From Gavia stellata (taxonomy: Eukaryota > Chordata > Aves > Gaviiformes > Gaviidae), in contig NC_082596.1 in the NCBI RefSeq assembly GCF_030936135.1, forward strand, positions 101,765,383 through 101,829,382: DNA of 64,000 nucleotides, given 5' to 3'. This document shows, in pieces, positions 14,093 through 25,800 of the stretch (position 1 is the stretch's first letter; the number at the start of each line of letters is the position of its first letter). The notes under the pieces are model-generated. The model made no database searches, was not told the origin of the DNA, and worked only from the letters and a program-made list of their open reading frames with translations. Position numbers and translations under genes: made by a program.

Positions 14093-14520
14093 TCACAGAC
14101 TGGTAGAGGCTGGAAGGGACCTCTGGAGGTCATCTGGTCCCACCCACCCCCACTCAAGCAGGGCCACCTAGAGCTGTTTGCCCTTGACCATGTTCAGAAG
14201 TTTTTTGATATCTCCAAGGATGGAGACTCTACAGCCTCCTTGGGCAACCTGTGCCAGTGCTTGGTCACCCTGACAGTAAGAAAGTGTTTCCTGATGTTCA
14301 GAGGGAACCGCCTGTGTTTCAGTTTGTGCCCACTGCCTCTGGTCCTGTCACTGGGCACCGCTGGAAAGAGCCTGCCTCCATCCTCTTTGCACCCTCCCTG
14401 TAGATATTTATGTATATAGATGAGATCTCCCTGTGATTTCTCTTCTGTGTTGTCCTTCCAGGAGATATCAGGGTGGTTGAAGTTCCCCATGAGGACCAGG
14501 GCCTGTGAATGTGAGGCTTG
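14093..14520 (-). mobile_element. Internally deleted CR1 LINE
   Basis: On the minus strand the upper end reads QASHSQALVLMGNFNHPDIS, the CR1 endonuclease catalytic region (GDFN in active copies, GNFN here). After about 14433 it passes directly into the C-terminal RT tail and 3' end (YIHKYLQGGCKEDGGRLFPA, HWHRLPKEAVESPSLEISK). Thus endonuclease and tail are fused in one frame and the RT domain is absent. The 3' end near 14093 has the GGAAGGGACCTCTGGAGGTC motif. The endpoint at the higher coordinate is approximate. Confidence 0.85.
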
Positions 14521-14764
14521 TAGTCTGCATGAGTTTAGACATAGGTACTGATAATGAGCTCCACACTGCTGTATGGAGCAGGTGTATGTCCACCTCATGT
14601 TCTTGTCAATTGTATCTCTTCCAGCATTGAGGGTGATAAGAATGATGACTTAAGGGAGAATAAATGTCATTCCTTTATTTCCTCCTGCAGTTCCTTTGAC
14701 TTCTTACCTGCTGTTTCTTGGTGGTTTCTAATTGCCCCTATTTGTTGTATTTTTCCCTGTGCAG

Positions 14765-14872
14765 GAGAGATGAAGAGGACCAAAAGAACTCCATTGCCAT
14801 CTTCTCATTTGGTACTGCACTTCAAAATCTTTGCACATCAAACTACTCTTCATCGTGGGAGTACCTCACGAG
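14765..14872 (+). other. Candidate exon, unrecognised plus-strand gene
   Basis: A strong acceptor (TGTTGTATTTTTCCCTGTGCAG) and a moderate donor (ACGAG|GTAATT) bound 108 bp. The frame that fits the next block's phase reads RDEEDQKNSIAIFSFGTALQ and NLCTSNYSSSWEYLTR, with a split arginine codon (AG|A). A second frame is also open through the block. I do not recognise the protein. Confidence 0.35.
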
Positions 14873-15591
14873 GTAATTATATTTGGTTTTTGTTTGTTAA
14901 TAAGTCTAGTGTATAACTTGATCTGCCAGTCATGTCCCTCACGAGTAAGGAAAAAAAAATGCAGAGACCTGTGAGGGAAGTATCTTCTAGAGAAATATGA
15001 GGGGCTGTACAGAACAGGACCATGGTGATCTTGTGCTATACAGGGGCTCTCCTCCTGATACTTCTTCCCTTGGAAAGGAAGATTCACCTGTGTGCCATCT
15101 TCAGTATAACTGAGCTCCTATGCTGTATGACTTAAGGTTGCCAACTCAGCTTCTGCTACAGCTCTGTAAGACAGCCTGTGTGTTGACAGCTGCTGGCAGT
15201 TCCTTAGGATGGAAAAATCATATGGCAAACTGTAATTGAGTTGAGGTATCTCCTCCCTCCTACTCTCTTCAGAAGCATACTTGTCATGTCCCAGATGGAT
15301 GTGAAGTGCCTGAACTTCGCCGGCAAACCTAGGTAGAGTATAGGCTCTGTTTATTGAAGAAAGTCTCTCCTGTCCGCTTGGCCAGAAATGTTTTGTTTGC
15401 TGCCTCATTCCCTAGATGTTTGCAGTCCCATTTTATCCACTGTCTGTGTAAAGTATGAAACACATCAGTGTAAAGTTAAGCAGTTTATAGCTCAGCATTA
15501 TGTGTTTCTCTATTTTTTTCATGTATGCCTGACTTTAAGAAATGAATCTCACCTAAAAATATGATTTAATTCCCCTGAATCTTGTTTTCAG

Positions 15592-15721
15592 AATGATAAT
15601 GGCGCAGCTTCTGAAGCACAGAGAAGTATATTCTAGAAATATCAGCAATCCAGTGAAGGAAACTGCTTCAAATCCTGGATTCATGCAAATTAGGAAGTTT
15701 GAACAAGGAAAAAACCTATAG
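15592..15721 (+). other. Candidate last coding exon, unrecognised plus-strand gene
   Basis: The acceptor CTTGTTTTCAG is good. In phase with the preceding block it encodes MIMAQLLKHREVYSRNISNP and VKETASNPGFMQIRKFEQGK, then NL and TAG. The stop at 15719-15721 directly abuts a consensus donor GTGAGT, so the exon either ends there with a spliced 3' UTR or reads on unspliced. A plus-strand AATAAA lies 226 bp after the stop. I do not recognise the protein. Confidence 0.4.
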
Positions 15722-15947
15722 GTGAGTTCAGACCTTCAGATTACCCCAAAATACCTTTTGTTGTAGGTTAGCTCACCCAGAGCTAAAACTGTGCTCTGCT
15801 TTCTATTTTTGCTCAAACTAACATATCAGCAGAAGGTGTGGTTAGGTGTACGCAGGTGGCTTTCAAACAGTTCCAAGTACATTCAACCCATGGCTCTCTA
15901 GTACTGTTTCCTGACCAGGAGAAAAATTCTCTTGTTTACTTCCAAAA

Positions 15948-15953
15948 AATAAA
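15948..15953 (+). terminator. Possible poly(A) signal AATAAA for the plus-strand transcript
   Basis: AATAAA within CCAAAAAATAAACTTG, downstream of the TAG at 15721. It is the first plus-strand hexamer after the candidate last exon. Confidence 0.35.
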
Positions 15954-17795
15954 CTTGAATGTGATGGAACTTAGGTGGGGAAAGCGTACTCTATGGCCTC
16001 AGTGCAGTCCAGTTGCCAATGCTTGTCGATTTGCTGTTTGCTAGTGCCTGAGATGTTACCTATTTCAGAAAGAGAACTAGAATGTCAAGAGAGATTCCTA
16101 CACTGCATTATCAAGGCTTCAATGCTACTTTTAAGTTTTGGCACCAACATTGACAGTTGCCTTACAGTGTGTCTCTCTGCTCCATAAGGAATTAAGCGGA
16201 TTGCGTAGCGCAGTGATGGAATCAAGATAGCAGGCAGTATTGACAGGAGGCTTGGGGGTCAGGACTGAGCAAGGCTAAAGCTAGCTGAGTTTTATATTCC
16301 AATACCATTATTCTGGATTCTACTAGCCCCTGATTAGACTTCTGACACCCAAACAGGTGTTGTGATTTGCCTTCATGACTGAAGGAGGAATGCCTGAGGA
16401 AAATTTCTTCCTTGATTTAAAAAAAAAAAAGCCATATGGAAGTTCCCTCGAGCATCTTTCAGAAAGATACTGTTTCTATGTTCTTACATTGCATCTGGGT
16501 CCAACAATTCACGATGCTCCAAAATTCTCCAGGTAGAAGTTGTTTGCACATCAGTACTAGAATCAATGTAGAAAAGCCATTTTGAAGTACCACTGCTTCC
16601 ATGAGGCTGTGACTCCAAAGCAGGTGCCTTTAGAAGTAATGCTGGCTTCAGCAGCCTTGCCAGTGCTTCTCCTTGGGCCCAGTGAAAACTTTGTGGCTAC
16701 AGTTGCATTCAATCATCAATCAGAGGCTAAACCTGATGCTTCAGGTTAGTTTATCTATGCAGTACTGCACATTTATGTAGAACAATATAACCATTAGAAT
16801 GAACCAGGCTAGACAAAGACAGACATGCGTCTTCTGTGCAGAAGAGCCTTGAAAACACTTATTTTAAAATAGGTCTTAAGTCAGCTTTTATGATCTCTCA
16901 GGCCTTCTTGCTTGCTAGTAGAAGTAAGTCTACAATTTTTCTGTCTTTTAGTCTTTGCAAAACCATAATAGAACAAAACTAGACTTACTTAAGACTTTCA
17001 TACACAAAGGACATTTACTCACCTATACTAAAATGAACTGGACAGTATTTTCATAAAGAAACAGTAGCCCTGTAGTCCAGCATATAGACAATGTGTACAT
17101 TATTTATGTATGAGAGAATAATTTCTTTAGTGTAAAGTTAGTTACTGCTTTTAATATAAAGGTAGGGCAATTGCACAGTGACATTGACAGTGTATATGAA
17201 TTGGTCTGAACTAAGGACTTTTTCCAGCCAAAGATGGGAATTTACACAGTCATTAACTTATTCACATCTTATATGCAAATTGTAGGGAGGATAACAGCCT
17301 GACTGATTGCAACACAAAAAAAATGAAGCAAGTAGAATTATTTTTCCAGTTGAATTGCCTGCACCTTCAACTGATTTAATGCTTCTGAATATCTCTAGAT
17401 CCAGTCCTTTTAGGGTAAAGTTCTTTAAGGAAAGCATAAATAATCCTCCAGCTGAAAGAGATGCAATCTATGCCCAAATGCTTCTTACAGATGCCATTAT
17501 ACAAATTTGAGTCCAACTCCAAAAGGTTTAACATTACAGAACTGTAGGTAAGGTATCTTTCCTTCTCCCTTTCAATAAAATCAAATTCAACTAAGGAATT
17601 CGCACTTTACCACAGCATTGTAGGGAAAATGACCCATTTTTAGGAGATTGCAAAGAAACATTTACTGCATGTTCTTTTAGAACTGTAACAAAATAATTTA
17701 GAGTAGAATCACTTCCTATATGTCGTCTTCCCCCATCCCCCTCCTGCAAGAGAAAACCTCTATATAGTTTACAACAATAAATTAATTTTTAACAA
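15954..17795. other. Gap between convergent 3' ends
   Basis: AT-rich sequence between the candidate plus-strand poly(A) signal and the inferred CDYL 3' end. No exon or repeat is recognised. Confidence 0.5.
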
Positions 17796-17801
17796 TTTAT
17801 T
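17796..17801 (-). terminator. CDYL: Possible distal CDYL poly(A) signal
   Basis: AATAAA on the minus strand. It is the most distal of three hexamers (others at 18009-18004 and 17980-17975). Confidence 0.35.
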
Positions 17802-19308
17802 TCCTTCAAGTGAAAAGTTAAGAGCTTAAATAAGTTTAACAAAATAAAACATAGATATCGAAATCTTTAATTTGCAAGACTTGTTTCAGCAACTCTAAAA
17901 TTGGAACTGAAATGTCTTTGAAAAAGACAACTCTATGAGAGGACCACATTTAAAATGTGTTAAGAAATATTAGTTTTATTTAACCAGTTTTCACAGCTGA
18001 ATATTTATTCTATAAAAACTTTACAGATTGTACAGTTTATATATAGTTCAAACTACTAGAACAAAAAAAGTAGGTCCCACAGATGCAAAAATACTGTACC
18101 AATCCAAGGTAAAGGCAGATTTACACACTGTACAGCTCTCCACTGGGAAGGGGAGGTGGGTCAGTTCCAAGTAAAAACTTCAAAACTGTACAAAAATAAG
18201 GTTTGATTTCTTTTTCATTCTTCATAATACATTCAAGAAGATTGCAAGCACAGATACCCAAGTAATAACAGATATCTGCAGTCAGGAATCAATAACCACT
18301 CCTGAAAGGAATGCAAAATAGGTCTATTTACACAGGGCACTCTTTTACACCATACTGTATATAGTGTATATTTAAAATAATAAAAAAGCATAGACAAAGA
18401 ACATTAAACATCTAATATAAGGTAGGTTTTTTTTAAAATTTTTTTTTACTTAATAGTGTGCCAAAAGAATTTTAACTTATTAAATAATATATTCTAAGTG
18501 AACCTAAAATTTATGAACATAAAATGCATTTTTGGTGTAATACATCAATTAAACCAGCAAATAGGAAAAAAGAACCAAAAACAAAACCCAGACTGTATAT
18601 AAAGTAGTATTCTCACCCAGCAACAGAAGCACTTACGTAGTTATTTAAAAAAAAAAAACAACAAAAAACCAAACCCAGAGAGACTATTTAAAAACCCACT
18701 AAAACTAACTTATAACTTAGGATATTCATACATAAGATATTCAGTGATTCACTAATACTGCAAAACAAGCTTTTTTTTTTTGTTTTTTTCTCCCCCTTCC
18801 ACTTCCCTCCCACTTCCCCTCATTCCCCTTCCCCAAGAGACAGTGGTTTCTTCATGCTATCTGGGTAAGAATTAAACATATTCCTGCCCCCTTCCTCCCA
18901 CCCCTCTATACCTCCCCCAAAAAAAGGACAGAGTGTTTTCTTAGCATTAATCCTGAGCACACTCTCTTTCTGGGGATATGTGTGACTTAATGTTAATAGG
19001 GTTTAATTCCCAAAAATTTTAGAATGTTCCATTACTTGAGGTATTTCAACCTTCTTCTGAGACAATGCCTTGTATCTTATAGCTGACTTGTTGGGCAGTG
19101 AAAGTAAGGGCTGGCTAATACCCGTTTCAGTTCTGTATTCTAATGAAAAAGAAAAGCATTATTCCAGACTTCCCTGCCACACAGAAAATAATGCAACACC
19201 GTTCACTTTTTAATCCATTCTCTATTTGATACAGTACTAGCCAAAGATAACAAAAACTAGAGCCTTTAAAGAGATGTTTGGTAGTGCACTCTATCATTAT
19301 TTTTAGCT

Positions 19309-19440
19309 TGTGTGTGTGTGTCTGTCTACATACACACTCTTCACACACATATTACATTTTTTTATATATATATATATATATAAAAGACACATATATATGC
19401 ACACACATACACTTGTGTGTGTGTGTGTGTATATCTATAT
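19309..19440. repeat. Compound TG/CA/TA microsatellite within the CDYL 3' UTR
   Basis: In plus-strand order the block reads (TG)n, an interrupted CA-rich segment, (TA)n of about 11 units, a second CA-rich segment, then (TG)n of about 8 units ending in TATATCTATAT. The TG and CA arms are mutually complementary, so the transcript could form one or more hairpins around a TA core. Confidence 0.9.
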
Positions 19441-19651
19441 GTAACAATCGGGGAGAAAGGAGTTTTGTTCAAATTTAAGTGATACAGTACTTTTAAACCC
19501 CTTGACAATAAAAGGGGGGGGGTGTGGGGTGTGTGTCCACTCCTGTTCCCAAGCTGAGCAAGGGGTGAGTTTACATAGGTTTTTTTAAATGGGCATATCT
19601 TCTTTGCCCTGATGTCCAAGAAATACAATTCCAGTGTCAATGGGCATCTCA

Positions 19652-19810
19652 TCAGAACTCATCAATTTTCTTCTGCAGATATTTTAACATTGAGTCCATC
19701 CCTTGTGCTGAGCCCCAGATTTTCTTCAAAACTTCACACTCCTTTTCATTTGCTTGTTCCAAGTCTACCTTCATGATATTACGTACTAAAGCTTTGGATT
19801 CTTCAAGTAC
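19652..19810 (-). CDS. CDYL: CDYL terminal coding exon with stop codon
   Basis: 159 coding bp. The acceptor is GGCCTAG at 19811 and the stop TGA is at 19654-19652. It encodes [33 protein letters not shown] and [19 protein letters not shown]. The KIDEF terminus is diagnostic of CDYL. The exon continues without a splice into a long AT-rich 3' UTR on the same strand. Confidence 0.97.
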   Translation of the reverse strand, partial: VLEESKALVRNIMKVDLEQANEKECEVLKKIWGSAQGMDSMLKYLQKKIDEF

Positions 19811-22800
19811 CTAGGCCAAAAAAAATAAAGAGAGTTTGTTTAGTATTACATGAGAACTGAGCGACATGTGCACTTACAGGTTTATATGGACGAATCCCGA
19901 AGTTGATTATGAACTTAAGCTTATTAGTTCATGGACATACTATGACCCTAAGAAACATTTCTCACAGTCTTTCTCATAGCGTAACACAGGATTTCCTTTA
20001 CCCTCTACCAGCACAATTTACAAGTGCACAAAAATGTGGAAATAATGAAAATCATAAAACCATAACTATGAAGATATATACCCATATTTGGTTTTTTATT
20101 GATAACTAGAGAAAACTCCAACACCATTTTGGTGAAGGCTAATCATAACACTATTATCCAGAACTGCTCTAATAACCAGACAGACCTTGAATCTCTCAAG
20201 CATTTAAAATAGACTGAAAAATCTCATTTGGTTTTACACTTAGAAAACTATTACTCTGTTTCAAAATCCAAAATTTCTAATGCACAGAACACTTGATTTG
20301 TACTGCATCTCTTCTTGTAAGAAAGCATCAAGTATTGGTATTTTTAGCTATCTTGTGCAACTGCCAGTAGTGCACACAACCACAAATGCACTAGGCATTA
20401 CTCATAAAACTAAGTTCAACATAATGTCAAAGACTGCATTTATTTCCTTGGTAATTTAAATTACAACTCAAGACATTAAGTTACAACTCATGATTTCTGT
20501 GTTTCTGTGCAGTTCTTAGGACAACTGTTTACACTGTTGATTAGAATAAGTTGGACTTATGCAACTATGTAAAAAACAAAATATATTGTCCAATGCTGTT
20601 TTAATGTTCTTAACTACAATGTACTGTGACATATGATAAAGAAGAGTCAGATACAAACTTAAAAACCCTCAAAACCCCAGAAACAAAAAAGATACATAAG
20701 AATGCGTTAAGACATTGCTATACTAAAGCGCAGTCCTTGTTTCATGAAAATAGTTTTTTTTTAGAAGGACATAATGATGTAATTGAATAATACTTAGATT
20801 AAATACTTATTAATCTAATCATAAAAGTGTATTGTAAGAAAATAAAGGAAACTTACAACTGAATTACACGTGACAAGTTCCTTAATTCGAACCATTACTT
20901 CCTGTGTGAATGTTCCCGGCCAAAACACTTGAGAGACGAGTCCTTTGGCACAAGCTTCCTGTGCAGTCAACTTCCTTCCACTGAACAACATTTCATTGGC
21001 CTGAAGGGATAAAAAGTTACTTCTGGTATGAAATGTAATGAGACAAAACTCATTAAAGGAAAAAATGTTCAAAACAAATACAGAAAATGCCTGCGCTATT
21101 TGGAATAGTTTTATTACAGCTCTTCCAGCTTTTAATTAATAAAGAAAAAGACTTGCCTACAGATAGCTGGTTGGTATTGTTGACTATAGTACATCAGTAG
21201 TTATAAAAATATGGAGGTCTATGATTAAGGGTTAAATGTGAAAACGCCTTTTGTCATTTCCCATTCACGAATGTTCATTAGCTCTAGTTTTCTTGCAGTA
21301 TTGCTGACTTGATTAACTGTATATGTGGTAATAGCTTATAATGCCTGGCAGATCTGTAAAACAGCAATGAATGCATCAGCTTGCTCTTTATACTAATTTT
21401 AGTTGTAGCGATGAAATCTTTACTAAAAATCTACATTATCTGTAAATTATAACAATAACCCAGTTTTGGTAGTAGACCTCCTGGGAACTGCCAGTCTTGG
21501 TAGAACAGTTAAATATTTTGCAACTAAAATATTTTTTAGTACTGAAAATGTTTGAAACCTAAATACATGGTTTATTTTCAGCATTTATCAAAAGTCTTCA
21601 GCAGTATTTCACTTATGATACAACATTTAAAATGGCTGGATCATCTTAGAATTTGACCTCCAAAACCCATTGAAGGCAACAGGATATATTCCAATTTCTG
21701 ATCAAATTCACAGAAAATAAGTATTCCCATTTTATTCAGGAGTTCAATATTGAACTGATAAATCTTTTCAAAAGTTGATTTAGCAGTCTTATTAAAAAAA
21801 TCCCAGTATTTAAAAGATCTTGTACATAGTTTAAAAGGTACAAAGCAGAGTACTACATTCTATGCAATAAGGTGATCTCTAGTTCTGTAAATCTTTTTGA
21901 TTTGTAATTATCATATATGTCGCTATTTATCAGCTTCCCCATTAAAGCTTCATCCTACAACGATTTACACTTAAGCTTTAATTCTACCTTTAGTGAAATT
22001 TCTTCTATAGTTAAACTTCCTGTTTGCAGTGACATCTGCACAGAAACAGCCAGTGAAGATTAAAGTCAGAGTAATTCTTAATCTCAAAAAAAAGAAAATA
22101 AAAAATTCAGTTTTACTGTTTCTTAATGATTAATTTACACTGAAAATACAACAAAGCCATCACTGGACCCCTGAAATATGGGAACTAAGGCTGTTCTAAA
22201 ACACCCAAACCTGACAGGTGTAGCATTTCTGAGGACAAAATTCTGAGGTTTTTAATGTTTTTAATACTGGAAATTTTGGTAATTATTACAGCAACTTTCA
22301 GTCAAGGATCTCAAGTTATCTAATTAACTCTAGGTAATGTTCCTACTATTGCTATTTTACACATGAAGAAATTTGAAAACTCAGAGGTCTATTACTTGCC
22401 CCTTTGTAATGAAAAACAAAGTCTGGGTACTACTGGCAGTTTGGTTGCTGACTCCCAGTCCATTAGGCATTAAAAAAAAAGAAAAAAAGAGAGATGTCTC
22501 CTAGGATCTTTTACATAAAATTTATCATCAGCACATCTCTCATAAGTTAATATGGAAAGTTGTGATACACATGTATCAGTTTAAAAAAAACAAGCCTCAA
22601 ACTAAAGGTACAAAATTATATACCGCTATAGTTCTACCTTCTGTGAAAGCAAAATCAAATACACAATGTTCATTAACTATCACAACTATACCTTCTAATT
22701 TTCCAGATTACACGTGAGTAATACTAACCTGAAACACTAGTCATAAATCAGTGATACACAAAAGTTTGTCTAAAACCAGGAATCATTTTCCTAACGAGAT

Positions 22801-25800
22801 ATGGAAAAAATATGCTTCCAAAATAATTTTAAAAAGATACTTAACATTTATATCAAAGATCAAAACATGAAGTCAGTCTAACTGGGAGTTAGGAAAGTCA
22901 GAAATCTAAGTCAGTCAGCTGGTCAGGTCTACATATTCTTCACATGTATCCTTGGTAACAAGGATAAAAATGAATGCTAGAGAACCTTAATTTTTCTCTA
23001 AAACTCAGTAGCAACAGCCGAGTTCCCTGAACATGAAAACCCACAAATGCTAATGGTGCAGTTATCTTATTTTTGCCAGCTGTAACACAGCATTAGCAGA
23101 AAACCTCTCATGAAATGAGCACTCCCATTAGTGTTCTCAGTTGACAGGTTTTGAAGGGAAATGTTTTGCTCTGGCATCTTCACTTTTGATCTATACACAC
23201 CATATGCCGGAGACCCACTGCTAAACAAGTTTTAATCATATAATGTTCACAGCAGATACAAGGCATGACTAACACACTTGGTGGTTACTTTCCAAGAAAT
23301 ATCATCTTCATTTCTATTGCTGTATTAGAAAATCATTGCATTGATACAAGATTCTCATTAACAAACTTCATTTTCTACTCAGTCTTTCTCCTTCCACAGA
23401 GGAACTTCACTGGGACATCCTCTGGTCTCATTTACAGCGAGTGCTTTGAGGCTCATGGGGGACCTTTCGTGCAAGCCCGCAGGCGCTAGCTGCCGTAGAG
23501 CATCTCAGCTTTCTTGCACTATGATCAGGAGGCAGCTGGTCTCTGTAATGCCCAAGACCCTGGATGTGATGTGGACTACAGGCACTATGGAAATGTGTAT
23601 TCCTCATGACTGATAGAAAAGCCTCAGAAATACTGCCAAGTGTGCTGGAGACTGACCGGGAAACCCAGAGCTTGAAGCTTGATCATGTGGCTCCTGTGCT
23701 TTATATCCAGGACCAGAAAACCAGACCAAGGACTCCACAGCAGACACACAATAGCATATCTCCCCGAACAGATGTCACCTTAATCTCTATTATAGATTAT
23801 TTTCAAAATTCAAAAGCCAACTTTAAGAACCCTTCTAAAATTCTTGGTATTGCCAACACAGTATCAGTTTTGAATCCTAAGACCTGGGCTTCAGATTTCC
23901 TGTAATTATGACCACTGTTGAACGTGATCTGTGAAAAAACAAAAACAACGCTCCATGACAGACCTGCTCACCAGCCAAGACTGACCCAGTAGGGAAGATA
24001 TTTCCAACAATCTTGCAATTGAAGATTTTTACGTAGCTGCTGATGATAAAAAGAATGCACTGAATCTGACTTACAAGAGTTAAGGGTGGGACTAATACTG
24101 CTGAATTAATACATTTGTAACAAATTTTATTATACATACAGAGGCCTTAATTCTTTCTTCTGTATGATTTCCCCCCCGCCCCCGAATGTTTCTCATCTCA
24201 CTCATACCACCTCTTCTTTCTGCTGACTTCTCTCTCCCTTTTATAACCAGAAAGCATGCTACTACTTTAGCAAAATTTTCAGTATGGATTCTAAATATAT
24301 TTCATGAAATCTGCTGATTAAAGTCCAACTTTGTCCCATACACCATTGACATTGCTATACTGCAGAGGGTTGGAGGATAGTATGAAAACAGTGGACTTTT
24401 CTTTTTTTTCCCTTTTGCACTGAATATTACGGAATTGTTATCACTGCAAGCTTTCAATTTAAACCTTTATATTTAAAAATGAGAGTGAATGCTCTCAAAC
24501 AAACACACATGAAAGAGTATAAGGGAAGAGCTTCGTGTGTTTTTTTGTACAACTTCTAAAGAAACAAAAAAGTAACAACCACAAGTCTCTAAAGGACGGG
24601 GATGGATGGATGGAATGGATGGATGGAATGGATGGCCAAATAAAAAGGGAAAGGAACAATCAGTAATTTGAAACACGCTAAAATATTAAAGATACTTTTA
24701 TAACTGTTAACCTATTTCAGTTACCTTTTCTGTTCTCTTCTAGTAACTAAGTCCAGACATCACACAATTAGTCATTAGATCTGTTCAAACTGATGTTTTT
24801 AATATATTGAAATGTGTATTTTTAAATCAAGAAATACCTACAGGGAAAAACTGGCTTTTATAATAAACAGTAATTTAGGAAAAATAGGTGTAGCTACAAG
24901 CACTTGTTTCATACTGTTACTGTTCAGCTTCAAATTGGAATGGGACATAGGTCTAACAGTTTTCAAAGAACACAGCATAAAAATCAGTAAGCAACATGAA
25001 AATAATGTAGGTAAGAGATTTTAAATAGCTTTTTGTTACATTTGATCACTTCATCTAATTGGAAAGCAAGAAAAGGGATACTAAGTAACATGTGGCTTAT
25101 GTTTTCAGCAACAATGCAAAGCATTACTTTTTTTTTTCCAATTCAGCAATACTGTAAATTGAGTGCAAGACTGAAAAAAAATCCTTCACAAAAGGTGATT
25201 TGGGCTGAGTATTTCTTGCATAACACACTAGTGTTAAACATTGGCAGATATCTACAAAAAGACATGGTTCAACATGAATTCTTGAGAACGAGTGCATGAA
25301 AGCTGAATTACTATTTTGCATACTAGCATGAGATTGCTCATAGCTGGTGACACAGGGCTCTGCTACGTAACGACACTGAGTGCAGACCAGCCCATTCTCT
25401 GCTATGCTCTGATGCTGTGCTGAATGCAAGACACTGGTGGCTGATCCTCAGGAGGCATCAGCAGGGAAGGTGTGTCCTGGTGTGCAGGACATCATAACCC
25501 TTCTGCCGCCGTCGGGGTTAAGGGTGCCCATGACGTGGGATTAGGTCCTGTGCCTGCTTTCTGTTCTGTGCATGCAGGTGAAGACTAGGTTGTAATAGCA
25601 TGGAGCAGAGAAGCTATAAATACTGGTTTCTCATGAAACGTTTTCATAAGAGAAAGAAAAAATAAAGAAGAGACAACACAGCAAAGATTAAAAGTCTTGA
25701 AAACACTCTGGGTAGATTATCACAACTGCATTGTGAAGCTGTCAGCCCCTACACTGCAAGCTACTTACAGAAGCCAGGCCCATTATCCGAGGGAATGTAA

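Larger units (their letters stand above)
17796..19651 (-). other. CDYL: CDYL 3' UTR (probable extent)
   Basis: AT-rich, non-coding sequence directly follows the stop codon. On the minus strand AATAAA hexamers fall at 18009-18004, 17980-17975 and 17801-17796, so the transcript could end anywhere from about 17.98 to 17.78 kb. The block contains repeated TGTACAGT/TATATAG motifs, poly-T/poly-A runs, a large dinucleotide block (19309-19440) and a G-rich stretch near 19512-19535. The outer limit is inferred from the hexamers only. Confidence 0.5.

Noticed and set aside
1..17795. RPP40, the expected convergent neighbour of CDYL
   Set aside because: No frame on either strand carries RPP40-like sequence that I recognise. 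It probably lies outside the window at lower coordinates.
25370..25560. GC-richer stretch with CTGCCGCCGTCGGGGTT in the CDYL intron
   Set aside because: No frame, splice signals or recognisable repeat structure to support a feature.
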